Shown in pieces: positions 42,810 to 51,254 of a stretch of 64,000 nt of DNA (position 1 is its first letter; each line of letters starts with the position of its first letter). This stretch comes from Bacteroidota bacterium (lineage in GTDB: Bacteria; Bacteroidota; Bacteroidia; Chitinophagales; Chitinophagaceae): NCBI GenBank assembly GCA_013285595.1, contig JABDHF010000006.1, positions 1-64,000 on the forward strand, read 5' to 3'. The notes under the pieces were generated by a model. The model was not told the DNA's origin and searched no databases. It saw only the letters and a program-made list of their open reading frames with translations. A program made the translations under genes and the position numbers.

Positions 42810-44567
42810 TTACACGATAGTAGTATTTTTTACCAGCAGGCTCAGTTGCTCAAACGGCACCATAATGATTATTGTAGTGCCAGCAGCGGGTTGAGGATCT
42901 ATAGAGAAAGAGCCACCTACAGCCTGTATACGCTGCTTCATATTGCGCAGCCCATTACCACTTCCTTTTAGGTTATTCCTGTCAAACCCTTTACCATTGT
43001 CGCTCACAGATATGCTTAATTTATTATTCGTTGTAGAAACCATTATATTTATCTCAGATGCCGCCGCATGTTTCACGCAATTGTTTATAGCTTCTTTTAC
43101 CGTAGAAAATATATTGCGCTGCAATTCGCGGGATATACGCATTTCCGGCACCTTGTTCGGAAAGTCAAGCACAACTTCTATATTCATACCTTCCAGGTAA
43201 TCTGCGCTATACTCACGCAGCCGCGCAAGCAGGTTGTCAAGCGTAGTATGCTCCGGGTTTAGTACCCATATCAGGTCGCGCATATTATCTATCAGGTCTT
43301 TCGATGTAGACACTATATGGCGTATATCAGGTGAGGGATTTCCATTGTTAAGTATCTTTTGCTCCGCAACATTTGCAGTAAGCGATATTTTAGAAAGCCC
43401 AGCGCCCAGGTCGTCATGCACATCTTTTGCTATGCGCATGCGCTCATTAAACTCAGCAGCCTGCACGGCCTTTTCCCGTGCCTGCTTTTGTTTTATCTGT
43501 TGCCTGTTATAAAGCAGGAATACAACTATGGAAAGTAAGATCATTCCACCCACAATGCTAAATAGCTGGTAATTCCTCTTTTGTATCATCAGTTCTTTCT
43601 TCGACAGCTCTTTTTCTTTTTTAACCGTTTCATATTTTGTTTGCATTTCAGCCATCTGGCGCGATCGCTCAATACTTACAAAACTATCGTTAGTTGCAGT
43701 ATAGGCCTTGTAAAATTCAGTGCTCGTTTTATAGTCCCCGCTTTTTGCATAGTCTGCGGCCAGGTTTCCTAATGCTTCAATAATAAGTTCCTTCGAATTG
43801 ATCTTACGGCCTGTTGCTAATCCTTGTTCGTTTAATTCTATTGCTTTTTTGTAATCACCCTTCATCTCATACACATTCCCCATATTCACAAAGTTTGCAG
43901 CCACAAGAAATTGATCTTTGAGGGTATCACTTATTGCAAGCGATTTTTGATAATAGAAAATGGATTGGTCGTAATTTTTAAGGTATTTATATACAATGCC
44001 CAGGTTGTTATACAGAATAGCTATCCTGTCATTCATTTTCAGCTCCTGGTACAAAGTCAAAGCTGTTGTATAGCTTTTCAGCGCTTCGTCATATTTTTTT
44101 TGCTGCTCAAAAACTACGCCCTCGTTATTCGCACAATCGGCCAGCGTAAAAGTATCATTGATAGAGCGTGCAATTTTTTCAGCCTCTTTATATTTGACAA
44201 GCGCCTTTTCAAAATCCTTTGTATCGGCATACAGTGCGCCAATGTTCTTGATACACTTGGCAATACTTTTCTTGTCATTCAATTCTTCAGCGAGAGAAAT
44301 TGCCGTTTGAAAAGATTGTAACGCCTCCACGGTCTTTCCTATATTACCATAGTTGTTTCCAAGGCTGTTATAAATAACACGTTGAACATTCTTATCATTT
44401 TGCTCAAGAGCGGTTGCTAATCTTGCCTCAAGTACCGCAATCGATTTTTTGTATTCGCCCTCGTTGTATAAGTCTATCCCTTTTTGCAGTAGCGAGTCTT
44501 TTCCTATTGAGTAGCCATAGGTATGTGCAGCGGTTATTAGCAATATAAATAGAAATATAGTTTTCAT
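42810..44567 (-). CDS. TPR-containing sensor histidine kinase (HisKA_3 type)
   Basis: A 585-residue protein with a signal peptide (1-20) and about seven tetratricopeptide repeats (about 25-310; ALKSYTTALTLYQEL is one), so the sensing part is probably periplasmic. One membrane helix lies at about 331-350. The dimerisation/phospho-acceptor domain has MRIAKDVHDDLGAGLSKI with the histidine near 380. The ATPase carries DNGKGFD and GSGNGLRNMKQRI near 530-555. This is the NarX/DegS-like kinase group that partners NarL-type regulators, here the next gene. The ATG at 44567 is preferred over a GTG at 44585. The signal sensed is unknown. Confidence 0.9.
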   Translation of the reverse strand: MKTIFLFILLITAAHTYGYSIGKDSLLQKGIDLYNEGEYKKSIAVLEARLATALEQNDKNVQRVIYNSLGNNYGNIGKTVEALQSFQTAISLAEELNDKKSIAKCIKNIGALYADTKDFEKALVKYKEAEKIARSINDTFTLADCANNEGVVFEQQKKYDEALKSYTTALTLYQELKMNDRIAILYNNLGIVYKYLKNYDQSIFYYQKSLAISDTLKDQFLVAANFVNMGNVYEMKGDYKKAIELNEQGLATGRKINSKELIIEALGNLAADYAKSGDYKTSTEFYKAYTATNDSFVSIERSRQMAEMQTKYETVKKEKELSKKELMIQKRNYQLFSIVGGMILLSIVVFLLYNRQQIKQKQAREKAVQAAEFNERMRIAKDVHDDLGAGLSKISLTANVAEQKILNNGNPSPDIRHIVSTSKDLIDNMRDLIWVLNPEHTTLDNLLARLREYSADYLEGMNIEVVLDFPNKVPEMRISRELQRNIFSTVKEAINNCVKHAAASEINIMVSTTNNKLSISVSDNGKGFDRNNLKGSGNGLRNMKQRIQAVGGSFSIDPQPAAGTTIIIMVPFEQLSLLVKNTTIV

Positions 44568-44678
44568 ATTACAATGCCCATACACTTTTATCCTATAAAA
44601 ATATTCAATTTAATTTAAAAATCAACATGTTATATCATAGAGTACAATTAAATATATCGTTTAATCTGGTAGCGGCAT

Positions 44679-44706
44679 AAAAAAAGCTACCAGTTGGTAG
44701 CTTTTT
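44679..44706 (-). terminator. Terminator of asnS
   Basis: AAAAAGCTACC (44681-44691) pairs with GGTAGCTTTTT (44696-44706) around AGTT; on the minus strand a U-run follows. The stem begins 10 bp past the asnS stop codon. Confidence 0.85.
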
Positions 44707-44715
44707 AAACAAATA

Positions 44716-46149
44716 TTAGAATTCCGCGTTCTTCGGCGTCCGCGGGAACGGTATCACATCTCGTATATTCGTCATCCCGGTCACAAACTGCACAATACGC
44801 TCAAACCCCAGCCCAAAACCAGCATGCGGCACACCACCAAACCTGCGTGTATCCAGGTACCAGTACATTTCCTCCGCCGGTATGTGCATTTCGCTCATGC
44901 GCTGGGTAAGCTTATCCAGCCTTTCTTCCCTTTGTGAGCCACCTACTATTTCGCCAATGCCCGGCGCCAGTATATCCATAGCCGCTACGGTCTTGCCGTC
45001 ATCGTTCTGCCGCATGTAGAAAGCCTTTATCTCCTTAGGATAGCCCGTTACTATTACAGGCTTTTTAAAGTGTTTTTCCACCAGGTAGCGCTCATGCTCA
45101 CTTTGCAGGTCTATGCCCCATTTTATTTCGTACTGGAATTTCTTTTTCTTATTAGCAGGTGAGTCAATAAGTATGTTCACCGCATCGGTATAAGTAATAC
45201 GCTCAAACTTATTATTAAGCACAAACTCCAGCTTCTCTATAAGCCCCAGCTCACTGCGCTCAGCCTGTGGCTTTTGTTTTTCCTCCTCAGCAAGGCGGTT
45301 GGCCAGGAAATCCAGGTCCTCGCGGTTATGCTCCATAGCATAGGCTATGATATACCTGATAAAATCTTCTGCAAGGTCCATGTTATCATAGATATCATTG
45401 AAAGCTACCTCAGGCTCTATCATCCAGAACTCCGCCAGGTGCCGTGCAGTATTAGAATTCTCCGCCCTGAACGTAGGCCCGAAAGTGTATACCTCGCTAA
45501 ACGCCATGGCGCCCAGCTCAGCTTCCAGCTGCCCACTCACCGTAAGGTTAGTAGCGCGGCCAAAAAAGTCTTCTTTATAATTTATGCTCCCATCTTCATT
45601 TCGTGGCGGATTATCAAACGGCAGTGTAGACACACGGAACAGCTCACCCGCACCTTCAGCATCAGATGCACTGATGATAGGCGTATGCAGGTACACAAAT
45701 CCCCTGTCGTTAAAGAACTTATGCACCGCATAAGACAGCGTATGCCTTACACGGAATATAGCCCCAAACGTATTCGTCCGGAAACGCAGGTGTGCTATCT
45801 CGCGCAGGTATTCCAGGCTCGGCCGATTCTTCAGTTGCAGCGGGAATTGCTCCGGATCACAATCTCCAAGTATAGTAATGCTATCAGCCTTTATCTCTAC
45901 TTTTTGTCCCTTACCCAGCGATGGTATTACCATGCCATCCACACTTATCGATGCGCCATTGGTTATTCTCTTTATCAGGGTTTCATCAGTGTCCAGCCCT
46001 ATCACCACCTGTAGGTTGCCTATGCCAGAGCCATCATTCAGCGCTATGAACTGGTTATTACGAAATGAGCGCACCCATCCTTTTACATTTACGGCATAGT
46101 CTGTTTGCTCGCTTAGTAAAATGTCTTTGATCTTTGTTCGTTTCATCAT
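44716..46149 (-). CDS. asnS: Asparaginyl-tRNA synthetase
   Basis: A 477-residue class IIb aminoacyl-tRNA synthetase that charges tRNA-Asn. The N-terminal anticodon-binding OB domain (about 15-105) has [23 protein letters not shown]. Motif 2 is [21 protein letters not shown] near 225-245, and motif 3 is [15 protein letters not shown] near 450. The active-site loop is complete, with [12 protein letters not shown] between. Two consecutive ATGs exist at 46149 and 46146. It is monocistronic, with its own terminator. Confidence 0.95.
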   Translation of the reverse strand: MMKRTKIKDILLSEQTDYAVNVKGWVRSFRNNQFIALNDGSGIGNLQVVIGLDTDETLIKRITNGASISVDGMVIPSLGKGQKVEIKADSITILGDCDPEQFPLQLKNRPSLEYLREIAHLRFRTNTFGAIFRVRHTLSYAVHKFFNDRGFVYLHTPIISASDAEGAGELFRVSTLPFDNPPRNEDGSINYKEDFFGRATNLTVSGQLEAELGAMAFSEVYTFGPTFRAENSNTARHLAEFWMIEPEVAFNDIYDNMDLAEDFIRYIIAYAMEHNREDLDFLANRLAEEEKQKPQAERSELGLIEKLEFVLNNKFERITYTDAVNILIDSPANKKKKFQYEIKWGIDLQSEHERYLVEKHFKKPVIVTGYPKEIKAFYMRQNDDGKTVAAMDILAPGIGEIVGGSQREERLDKLTQRMSEMHIPAEEMYWYLDTRRFGGVPHAGFGLGFERIVQFVTGMTNIRDVIPFPRTPKNAEF

Positions 46150-46196
46150 TTGTTTAGTTAACCCGGAAGGCGCAAAAATATATTAAGGGCATTAAT

Positions 46197-46574
46197 TTAT
46201 TTATCAAAAAAAAGATATTTTACAGCAATGAGCATCAAAAAGATACCAAAGATCTTTTTAATAGCATGTTCAGGCAGGCTCAGCGCGAACTTACTGCCAA
46301 AATAACTGCCAACAATAAAGGCGATGCACATAATGCCTGCCATCTTATAATCCACATAGCCCGCTTTATGATAATTGATCACGGCCAGCAAACCTATGGG
46401 TGGCAGCAGCATGGCCAGCGATGTGCCCTGCGCCATTTTCTGGCTCATAGCAAACAGGAAAACCAGCGATGGCACTATAATGATTCCCCCGCCTATACCT
46501 ATAAGGCTGCTCAGCGTGCCCGCCACCAGGCCAAAGACCAATAACCCTAATATCGTTGAAGTACTCATATTCAT
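46197..46574 (-). CDS. Half-size TauE/SafE-like permease
   Basis: A 125-residue membrane protein with about four helices that corresponds to half of a standard TauE/SafE (DUF81) permease. The family motif GLVAGTLSSLIGIGGGIIIVPSLVFL is at about 12-37, followed by KMAQGTSLAMLLPP. Half-size members are common in Bacteroidota and probably form dimers. Transport of sulfite, sulfoacetate or another organic anion is known for full-length relatives; the substrate here is unknown. ATGs at 46574 and 46568 are both possible. It stands between ppa and asnS on the same strand. Confidence 0.82.
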   Translation of the reverse strand: MNMSTSTILGLLVFGLVAGTLSSLIGIGGGIIIVPSLVFLFAMSQKMAQGTSLAMLLPPIGLLAVINYHKAGYVDYKMAGIMCIAFIVGSYFGSKFALSLPEHAIKKIFGIFLMLIAVKYLFFDK

Positions 46575-46606
46575 ATTATTAGCCGTAGTAAGTCTGATGG
46601 AAGAGT

Positions 46607-47155
46607 TTACTTCACGTGCAGATGCCCAAACTTAGCTTTATAATCGTTAATGCTATGTTGCAATATCTTTTTGGCCAGGCGGGCATTTTCAAAGTCCTCC
46701 ACCTTCACCTTTTTGTTTTCCAGCCTTTTGTACTCTTCGAAAAAATGCCGCAGCTCATCTATAAAATGTGGAGACAGTTCACTGATGTCATTATAGTGGG
46801 CCACACTCATGTCATTGGCGCATACGGCTATTAGTTTATCGTCGGCCTCATCCTGGTCCAGCATGCGCATTACACCTATTATTTTTGCCTCTACCAGGCA
46901 TAGCGGTTGCATATCTATTTGCGAAAGTACCAATATGTCCAGCGGATCATTGTCGTCGCAGTAGGTCTGCGGCACAAAACCATAGTTGGCAGGGTAGTAT
47001 ACCGAAGAATACAAAACCCTGTCCAGCCGCAGCATTCCTGTCTCTTTATCCAGCTCGTATTTTGCCCGGGAGTTGCGCGGTATCTCTATTACTGCGTTTA
47101 CGGTATGTGGTACATTTTCGCCATAGCTTATTGAGTGCCAGGGATTAAAGTTCAT
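46607..47155 (-). CDS. ppa: Inorganic pyrophosphatase
   Basis: A 182-residue soluble family I pyrophosphatase. The metal-binding signature [12 protein letters not shown] is near 68-79. [21 protein letters not shown] is the conserved N-terminal strand pair with the catalytic lysine, and [12 protein letters not shown] follows. It removes pyrophosphate from biosynthetic reactions in the cytoplasm. Length is typical. It is upstream of the TauE-like gene on the same strand with a 32 bp gap. Confidence 0.95.
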   Translation of the reverse strand: MNFNPWHSISYGENVPHTVNAVIEIPRNSRAKYELDKETGMLRLDRVLYSSVYYPANYGFVPQTYCDDNDPLDILVLSQIDMQPLCLVEAKIIGVMRMLDQDEADDKLIAVCANDMSVAHYNDISELSPHFIDELRHFFEEYKRLENKKVKVEDFENARLAKKILQHSINDYKAKFGHLHVK

Positions 47156-47509
47156 GGTTGATCTTTTGGGTGAAAAATATTTTTCAAAATTACAAAGGAA
47201 ATAGCGTAGAAATACGTCTTTGTAATTAAATGCTCTTTAAACCTCAGCACCTGTTTTCCTATCAAAGCCCCGCGAAAAATGCGCAATATGCTTTGCCGCA
47301 TTTTCGTTTATGAAAAGTTAATTAGTAAAACCTAACCCTTCTTTTGGAAAACGGTACGGATTAAAAACTATATTTGAAAAGAATTTTCACCACGTGAAAT
47401 AATATTTTTACCACGCAAAATTGTTTTTTTGGGTCGTACTTATATCTTTGCAAACTCGAAATAATTTTCTTTAATTAATATTCAGAACACAAAAACTAAA
47501 ATCGCAATT
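47156..47509. other. Divergent promoter region of ppa and the exb operon
   Basis: No coding frame. A TTTCAC-CAC-GTGAAA symmetry lies at about 47384-47400, 20-35 bp upstream of the exb minus-33 box, so it is an operator candidate. Two A/T-rich stretches surround it. Confidence 0.45.
47421..47450 (+). promoter_or_regulatory. Promoter of the exbB-exbD-exbD-tonB operon
   Basis: TTG (47421-47423), 19 bp, then TATCTTTG (47443-47450) is the textbook Bacteroidota minus-33/minus-7 arrangement. The leader to the exbB ATG is about 55 nt. Confidence 0.7.
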
Positions 47510-48355
47510 ATGGCAGAAGTAAAAACGGCCGCAGCAAAACCATCAGGCGCCCAGGGAAACGCTGGCAAGCCAAAAAATTCAAGCAACTTCATGACCAACC
47601 TTTTGGTGGTCATAGCTTGTGTAGTAGCAGGATTTCTTATCTGGAAATTTGTTTTAGGAAATCCTACTAATTTTCATGATGGCGAAACAAGGGAAAAAGC
47701 ATCTAATGGTCTTGGAACCATGTACCAGGGCGGCTTCGTGGTACCTATACTTATGGCCACATTGCTTACACTGGTATGCTTTATAGTAGAGCGCGCGTTA
47801 ACTATCTTCAAAGCAAAGGGCAAAATGGACGGCGGCGAATTTGTACGTAAAGTACAATATCACCTCGCTAACAAAAACGTAGATGCAGCTATCGCTGAGT
47901 GCGACAAGCAAAGCGGTTCTGTAGGCAACGTAATGCGTGCCGGCCTCGTTAAATATCGCGACATGACCCAGAACAACGAGCTGGACACAGAACAAAAAGT
48001 ATTAAGCATACAAACTGAAATTGAAGAAGCTACTGCGCTTGAGCTGCCTATGCTGGAAAAGAACCTGGTGTTCCTTTCTACCATCGCTTCGTGCGCTACA
48101 CTTCTTGGCCTTTTCGGTACGGTAATGGGTATGATCCGCTCTTTCTCTGCGATGGCGCAGGCAGGCGCTCCGGATGCTACAGCGCTGGCAAGCGGTATCT
48201 CTGAGGCCTTGATCAACACGGCCTTAGGTATCAGCACATCGTTCTTCGCTATCGTGTTCTACAACTTCTTTACCACCATTATCGATGGTATTACTTACGG
48301 TATCGATGAAAGCGGCTTTACGCTTACACAGAGCTTCGCGGCAAACTATAAATAA
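47510..48355 (+). CDS. exbB: ExbB/TolQ-type proton channel subunit
   Basis: A 281-residue inner-membrane protein of the MotA/TolQ/ExbB family, energising TonB with the proton gradient. The N terminus has one helix (about 28-46). The core has further helices near 80-100, 195-215 and 240-260, with FLSTIASCATLLGLFGTVMGMIRSF and the GISEALINTALGISTSFFAIVFYNFF stretch typical of the channel. It heads the operon ahead of two exbD genes and tonB. A hairpin follows the stop codon. Confidence 0.92.
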   Translation: MAEVKTAAAKPSGAQGNAGKPKNSSNFMTNLLVVIACVVAGFLIWKFVLGNPTNFHDGETREKASNGLGTMYQGGFVVPILMATLLTLVCFIVERALTIFKAKGKMDGGEFVRKVQYHLANKNVDAAIAECDKQSGSVGNVMRAGLVKYRDMTQNNELDTEQKVLSIQTEIEEATALELPMLEKNLVFLSTIASCATLLGLFGTVMGMIRSFSAMAQAGAPDATALASGISEALINTALGISTSFFAIVFYNFFTTIIDGITYGIDESGFTLTQSFAANYK

Positions 48356-48370
48356 TTGAATATAAAGCGA

Positions 48371-48405
48371 AATTGACGGTCTCTTGCGATTAGGGATCGT
48401 CAATT
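48371..48405 (+). promoter_or_regulatory. Hairpin between exbB and exbD
   Basis: AATTGACGGTC (48371-48381) pairs with GATCGTCAATT (48395-48405) with one G-T wobble around a 13-nt loop. No U-run follows, so partial attenuation or mRNA 3-prime stabilisation of exbB is more likely than strong termination; this is inference. Confidence 0.55.
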
Positions 48406-48493
48406 CTCAAAACTTTATAAAAATATACGAAAACGATCTGTGGAATTTGAACGGAAATGTATCTATAAAAGAAGGTATTAGTTAATACACCAC

Positions 48494-48570
48494 TTTTAGG
48501 TGCTAACTTTTAACCTTTAACTCAATAATAGATGCTTTTAGGTTTTCACTTTTAACTTTTGACTTAATAA
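48494..48570. repeat. Eleven degenerate 7-bp repeats upstream of exbD
   Basis: Heptads such as TTTTAGG, TGCTAAC, TTTTAAC, CTTTAAC, TTTTCAC, TTTTAAC and TTTTGAC run in one register for 77 bp, ending one base before the exbD ATG. They occupy the place of the ribosome binding site. Confidence 0.8.
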
Positions 48571-48571
48571 A

Positions 48572-49231
48572 ATGCCTCACGCCAAACTACCGCGGAAAAG
48601 TACCAATATCGACATGACAGCCATGTGCGATGTGGCTTTTCTGTTGCTGACCTTCTTCATGTTGGCCACAAAGTTTAAACCAGATGAGCCTGTGGTGGTA
48701 AAAACACCATCGTCTATATCAGATATTCCGTTGCCCGATGTGGATATTATGCTCCTTACAGTAGACCCGAAAGGCCGCATATTCTTTGCTATCGACAATA
48801 AAGGAATGCGCCAGAACCTGATAGAAAGCATTAATTCTGACAAAGGCCTTAACCTCACTAAGGAAGAAATGGTTTCGTTCGACATCGATGCGTCAATCGG
48901 CATACCGTTTAACCAGCTAAAGTCTTACCTGGCGGCCCCGCCCGACCAGAAAAAGACCCTGCAGACCAATGCCCCCGGCATACCTGCCGATACTGCGGTT
49001 TTAGCGCCTAATAATGAACTGGCAAAATGGATATACTACGCAAGAACCTCTAACCCTAAATTGCGTATTTGTATCAAGGCCGATGGCGATGCATCTTACC
49101 CAAGCGTGCAAAAGATCATTAAAACATTGGAAGGCTATAAAATATTTAAGTTTAACCTGATCACTAACCTGAAAGGCATACCGGCCGGTACCGCCGCATA
49201 TGATGATCAGCAGAAGGCTAAGAAAGGATAA
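48572..49231 (+). CDS. exbD: ExbD/TolR-type subunit (first copy)
   Basis: A 219-residue protein with one N-terminal membrane helix (about 14-36). MTAMCDVAFLLLTFFML carries the essential membrane aspartate. The periplasmic part includes LRICIKADGDASYPSVQKIIKTLE, the TolR-like domain. It forms the ExbB-ExbD motor with the neighbouring ExbB. Two ExbD paralogues in tandem are usual in Bacteroidota. Its ATG is preceded by a 7-bp-period repeat in place of a clear ribosome binding site. The next gene begins 59 bp on. Confidence 0.92.
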   Translation: MPHAKLPRKSTNIDMTAMCDVAFLLLTFFMLATKFKPDEPVVVKTPSSISDIPLPDVDIMLLTVDPKGRIFFAIDNKGMRQNLIESINSDKGLNLTKEEMVSFDIDASIGIPFNQLKSYLAAPPDQKKTLQTNAPGIPADTAVLAPNNELAKWIYYARTSNPKLRICIKADGDASYPSVQKIIKTLEGYKIFKFNLITNLKGIPAGTAAYDDQQKAKKG

Positions 49232-49290
49232 GTAGGTTGATGGTGTCGATATAGTGAAATTGAATTGTAAACAGTAAAATACTTTGTGTT

Positions 49291-49884
49291 ATGGCAGAAA
49301 TGGATACCTCGAGTGGCGGGGGGCATAAAAAAGGTCCCGGCGTCAAAAAAGGTAAAAAATTAAGTACACGTATTGATCTTACACCTATGGTGGATCTTGG
49401 GTTCCTGTTGATCACATTCTTTATGTATACAACAACCCTGGCTAAGCCTAAGACCATGGAGATCAATATGCCCTATAAAGATCCTAATCTGAAGGAAGAA
49501 GAAAAAAACAAGATCAAGGAGAGTGTGGCGCTTACTATATTGCTCAGCAAGAACCATAAGATCTATTACTACGAGGGTATGGCAACAGACCCTACCAAGC
49601 CACCAGATCTGAAAGCTACCACCTTCGCTCAGAAAAATGGTATCAGGGATGAGATCATAGCTAAGAAGAAAATGGTGGACGGTATGAAAGCATCTGGCGC
49701 CCTGGGCCCAAAAGATGAGACCACCGTATTGATAAAACCAGATACTACCAGCACTTACAGTGACCTTGTGAACATACTGGACGAGATGAATATCAATGAC
49801 GTCAGGGTATATGCCATCATCGATATATCAGATGTAGATCAGAATTTCATAAAGGAGACCGAGTTGGCCAACGGCATTAAGTAG
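49291..49884 (+). CDS. exbD: ExbD/TolR-type subunit (second copy)
   Basis: A 197-residue paralogue of the preceding ExbD. After a glycine- and lysine-rich N-terminal tail (about 5-28, GGGHKKGPGVKKGKK) the membrane helix TPMVDLGFLLITFFMYTTTL (about 31-50) carries the critical aspartate. The periplasmic domain ends with a TolR-like segment (TSTYSDLVNILDEMNINDVRVYAIID). It is about 22 residues shorter than the first copy and has a distinct N-terminal tail, so the two are probably heterologous partners. Confidence 0.9.
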   Translation: MAEMDTSSGGGHKKGPGVKKGKKLSTRIDLTPMVDLGFLLITFFMYTTTLAKPKTMEINMPYKDPNLKEEEKNKIKESVALTILLSKNHKIYYYEGMATDPTKPPDLKATTFAQKNGIRDEIIAKKKMVDGMKASGALGPKDETTVLIKPDTTSTYSDLVNILDEMNINDVRVYAIIDISDVDQNFIKETELANGIK

Positions 49885-49964
49885 TTTGGAAATTGGGAAT
49901 ACGAGATGAGAATGGTGATTGAAAGATGAGTTTTTAATTTCCGTTACGGGTAAAAAGAAATAAA

Positions 49965-50753
49965 ATGGATATTAATAAGATATTAAATACTGACTACCTC
50001 GACATTCTTTTTGAAGGTCGTAATAAAAAATATGGTGGTTATGAGTTGCGCAAAAATTATCCTAAGCGTGTAGCTAAGTCATTATTGGTGTTAGTGGGTG
50101 TTGCCGTGTTTACTGCAGGATATGCTTTTTTGAACAATTCTACTAAGAAAATTATGACTGCGCCGCCGCCTAAGCAGGTAACGCTGGCAGAGCCACCACC
50201 TATCGACCCTAGGAAGCCACCACCGCCGCCGCCGCCGCCGCCACCGCCACCGGTGAAGCCAACGGTGAAGTTTACCCCTCCGGTCATTAAAAAAGATGAA
50301 GAAGTAAAAGAGGAGGAAGTACCACCACCACAGAAAGAAATTACCGCTTCAGGCCCTAAAGACGAAAAAGGCGATCCGAATGGTATAGATCCGGGTATAG
50401 TGGCTCCTAGCACAGGTACAGGTGTAGTTGCAGCGCCACCACCACCCGCTGTATTCAACTATGTGGAACAAATGCCGGTGTCTGGTTACGATATGAATGC
50501 CTACCTGACAAAAAACCTGAACTATCCCGCAGCAGCGAAAGAAAGTAATATCGAGGGTCGTGTAATAGTAAAATTTGTGGTGAATGAAGATGGCGGCGTA
50601 AGCGATGTGCAGATAGTCCGCGGCATAGGTGGCGGGTGCGACGAAGAAGCAAAACGTGTAGTTGCAGCCATGCCTAAGTGGAAGCCAGGTAAGCAAAACG
50701 GCAAGGCCGTTAAAGTTTACTTTACATTGCCAATACAATTCAAATTAGAGTAA
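49965..50753 (+). CDS. tonB: TonB energy transducer
   Basis: A 262-residue protein that spans the periplasm and drives TonB-dependent outer-membrane transporters. The cytoplasmic start DYLDILFEGRNKKYGGYELR (about 9-28) is the Bacteroidota hallmark. One membrane helix follows (about 38-58). A run of twelve prolines near 85-96 and a proline/lysine/glutamate-rich region extend to about 170. The C-terminal TonB domain has YPAAAKESNIEGRVIVKFVVNEDGGV and a closing beta strand (AVKVYFTLPIQFKLE). It is the last gene of the operon, followed by a strong terminator. Confidence 0.93.
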   Translation: MDINKILNTDYLDILFEGRNKKYGGYELRKNYPKRVAKSLLVLVGVAVFTAGYAFLNNSTKKIMTAPPPKQVTLAEPPPIDPRKPPPPPPPPPPPPVKPTVKFTPPVIKKDEEVKEEEVPPPQKEITASGPKDEKGDPNGIDPGIVAPSTGTGVVAAPPPPAVFNYVEQMPVSGYDMNAYLTKNLNYPAAAKESNIEGRVIVKFVVNEDGGVSDVQIVRGIGGGCDEEAKRVVAAMPKWKPGKQNGKAVKVYFTLPIQFKLE

Positions 50754-50774
50754 TAGTGAATACCCGATTTTTTG

Positions 50775-50810
50775 AAAAAGGCTACCTTTACAGAGTAGCC
50801 TTTTTTATTT
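50775..50810 (+). terminator. Terminator of the exb-tonB operon
   Basis: AAAAAGGCTAC (50775-50785) pairs with GTAGCCTTTTT (50795-50805) around a 9-nt loop and is followed by TATTT. It lies 22 bp past the tonB stop codon. Confidence 0.9.
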
Positions 50811-50890
50811 TATAATACACAGCTACTACTTTTGTTAAAGTAACGCTGCTTGTATATTATATCACTTATACATTGAGACCACACTATTTT

Positions 50891-51198
50891 AGTAGCCCTG
50901 GCCTTCAGGCCGGGGTTACAAATGACACAACAATTGGCTTTAGCCAAAACTGCATGATTAGAGTAATTTTAAAGTCCGGTTGGTATTAAAACGCGCCAAT
51001 TAAATTAATAGCCCCAGCCTTCAGGCTGGGGGAGAATGAATGATAATACAGGCTTTAGCCAAAATTTTAAAATATTGTGATTTAAATAATCGAATGATAT
51101 GATTTTTAGTTTGATTATGGCTTAAGAAAATCCCGAAGGGATGACATGATTATAGAAGTAAATTATTGATATTGCATGCAACCCTGAAAGGGTGACAT
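50891..51198. repeat. Cluster of REP-like hairpins
   Basis: Two related units (about 50891-50948 and 51009-51065) each show a GC hairpin (CTGGCCTTCAGGCCGG and CCAGCCTTCAGGCTGG), then a GGCTTTAGCC hairpin. Two further units carry TCCCGAAGGGATGACAT (51131-51147) and ACCCTGAAAGGGTGACAT (51181-51198). The shared GATGACAT/GTGACAT tail and symmetry indicate dispersed repetitive elements. There is no coding frame. The region separates the exb operon from the glycan cluster. Confidence 0.8.
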
Positions 51199-51216
51199 AA
51201 TTTATTGTAGCATTTT

Positions 51217-51251
51217 TTTGATAGCCTTTTTATTTTTACTCAATATTTTTG
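51217..51251 (+). promoter_or_regulatory. Promoter of the first GT4 gene
   Basis: TTTG (51217-51220), 23 bp, then TATTTTTG (51244-51251). It ends three bases before the ATG at 51255, so the transcript would be leaderless. Confidence 0.45.
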
Positions 51252-51254
51252 CGC

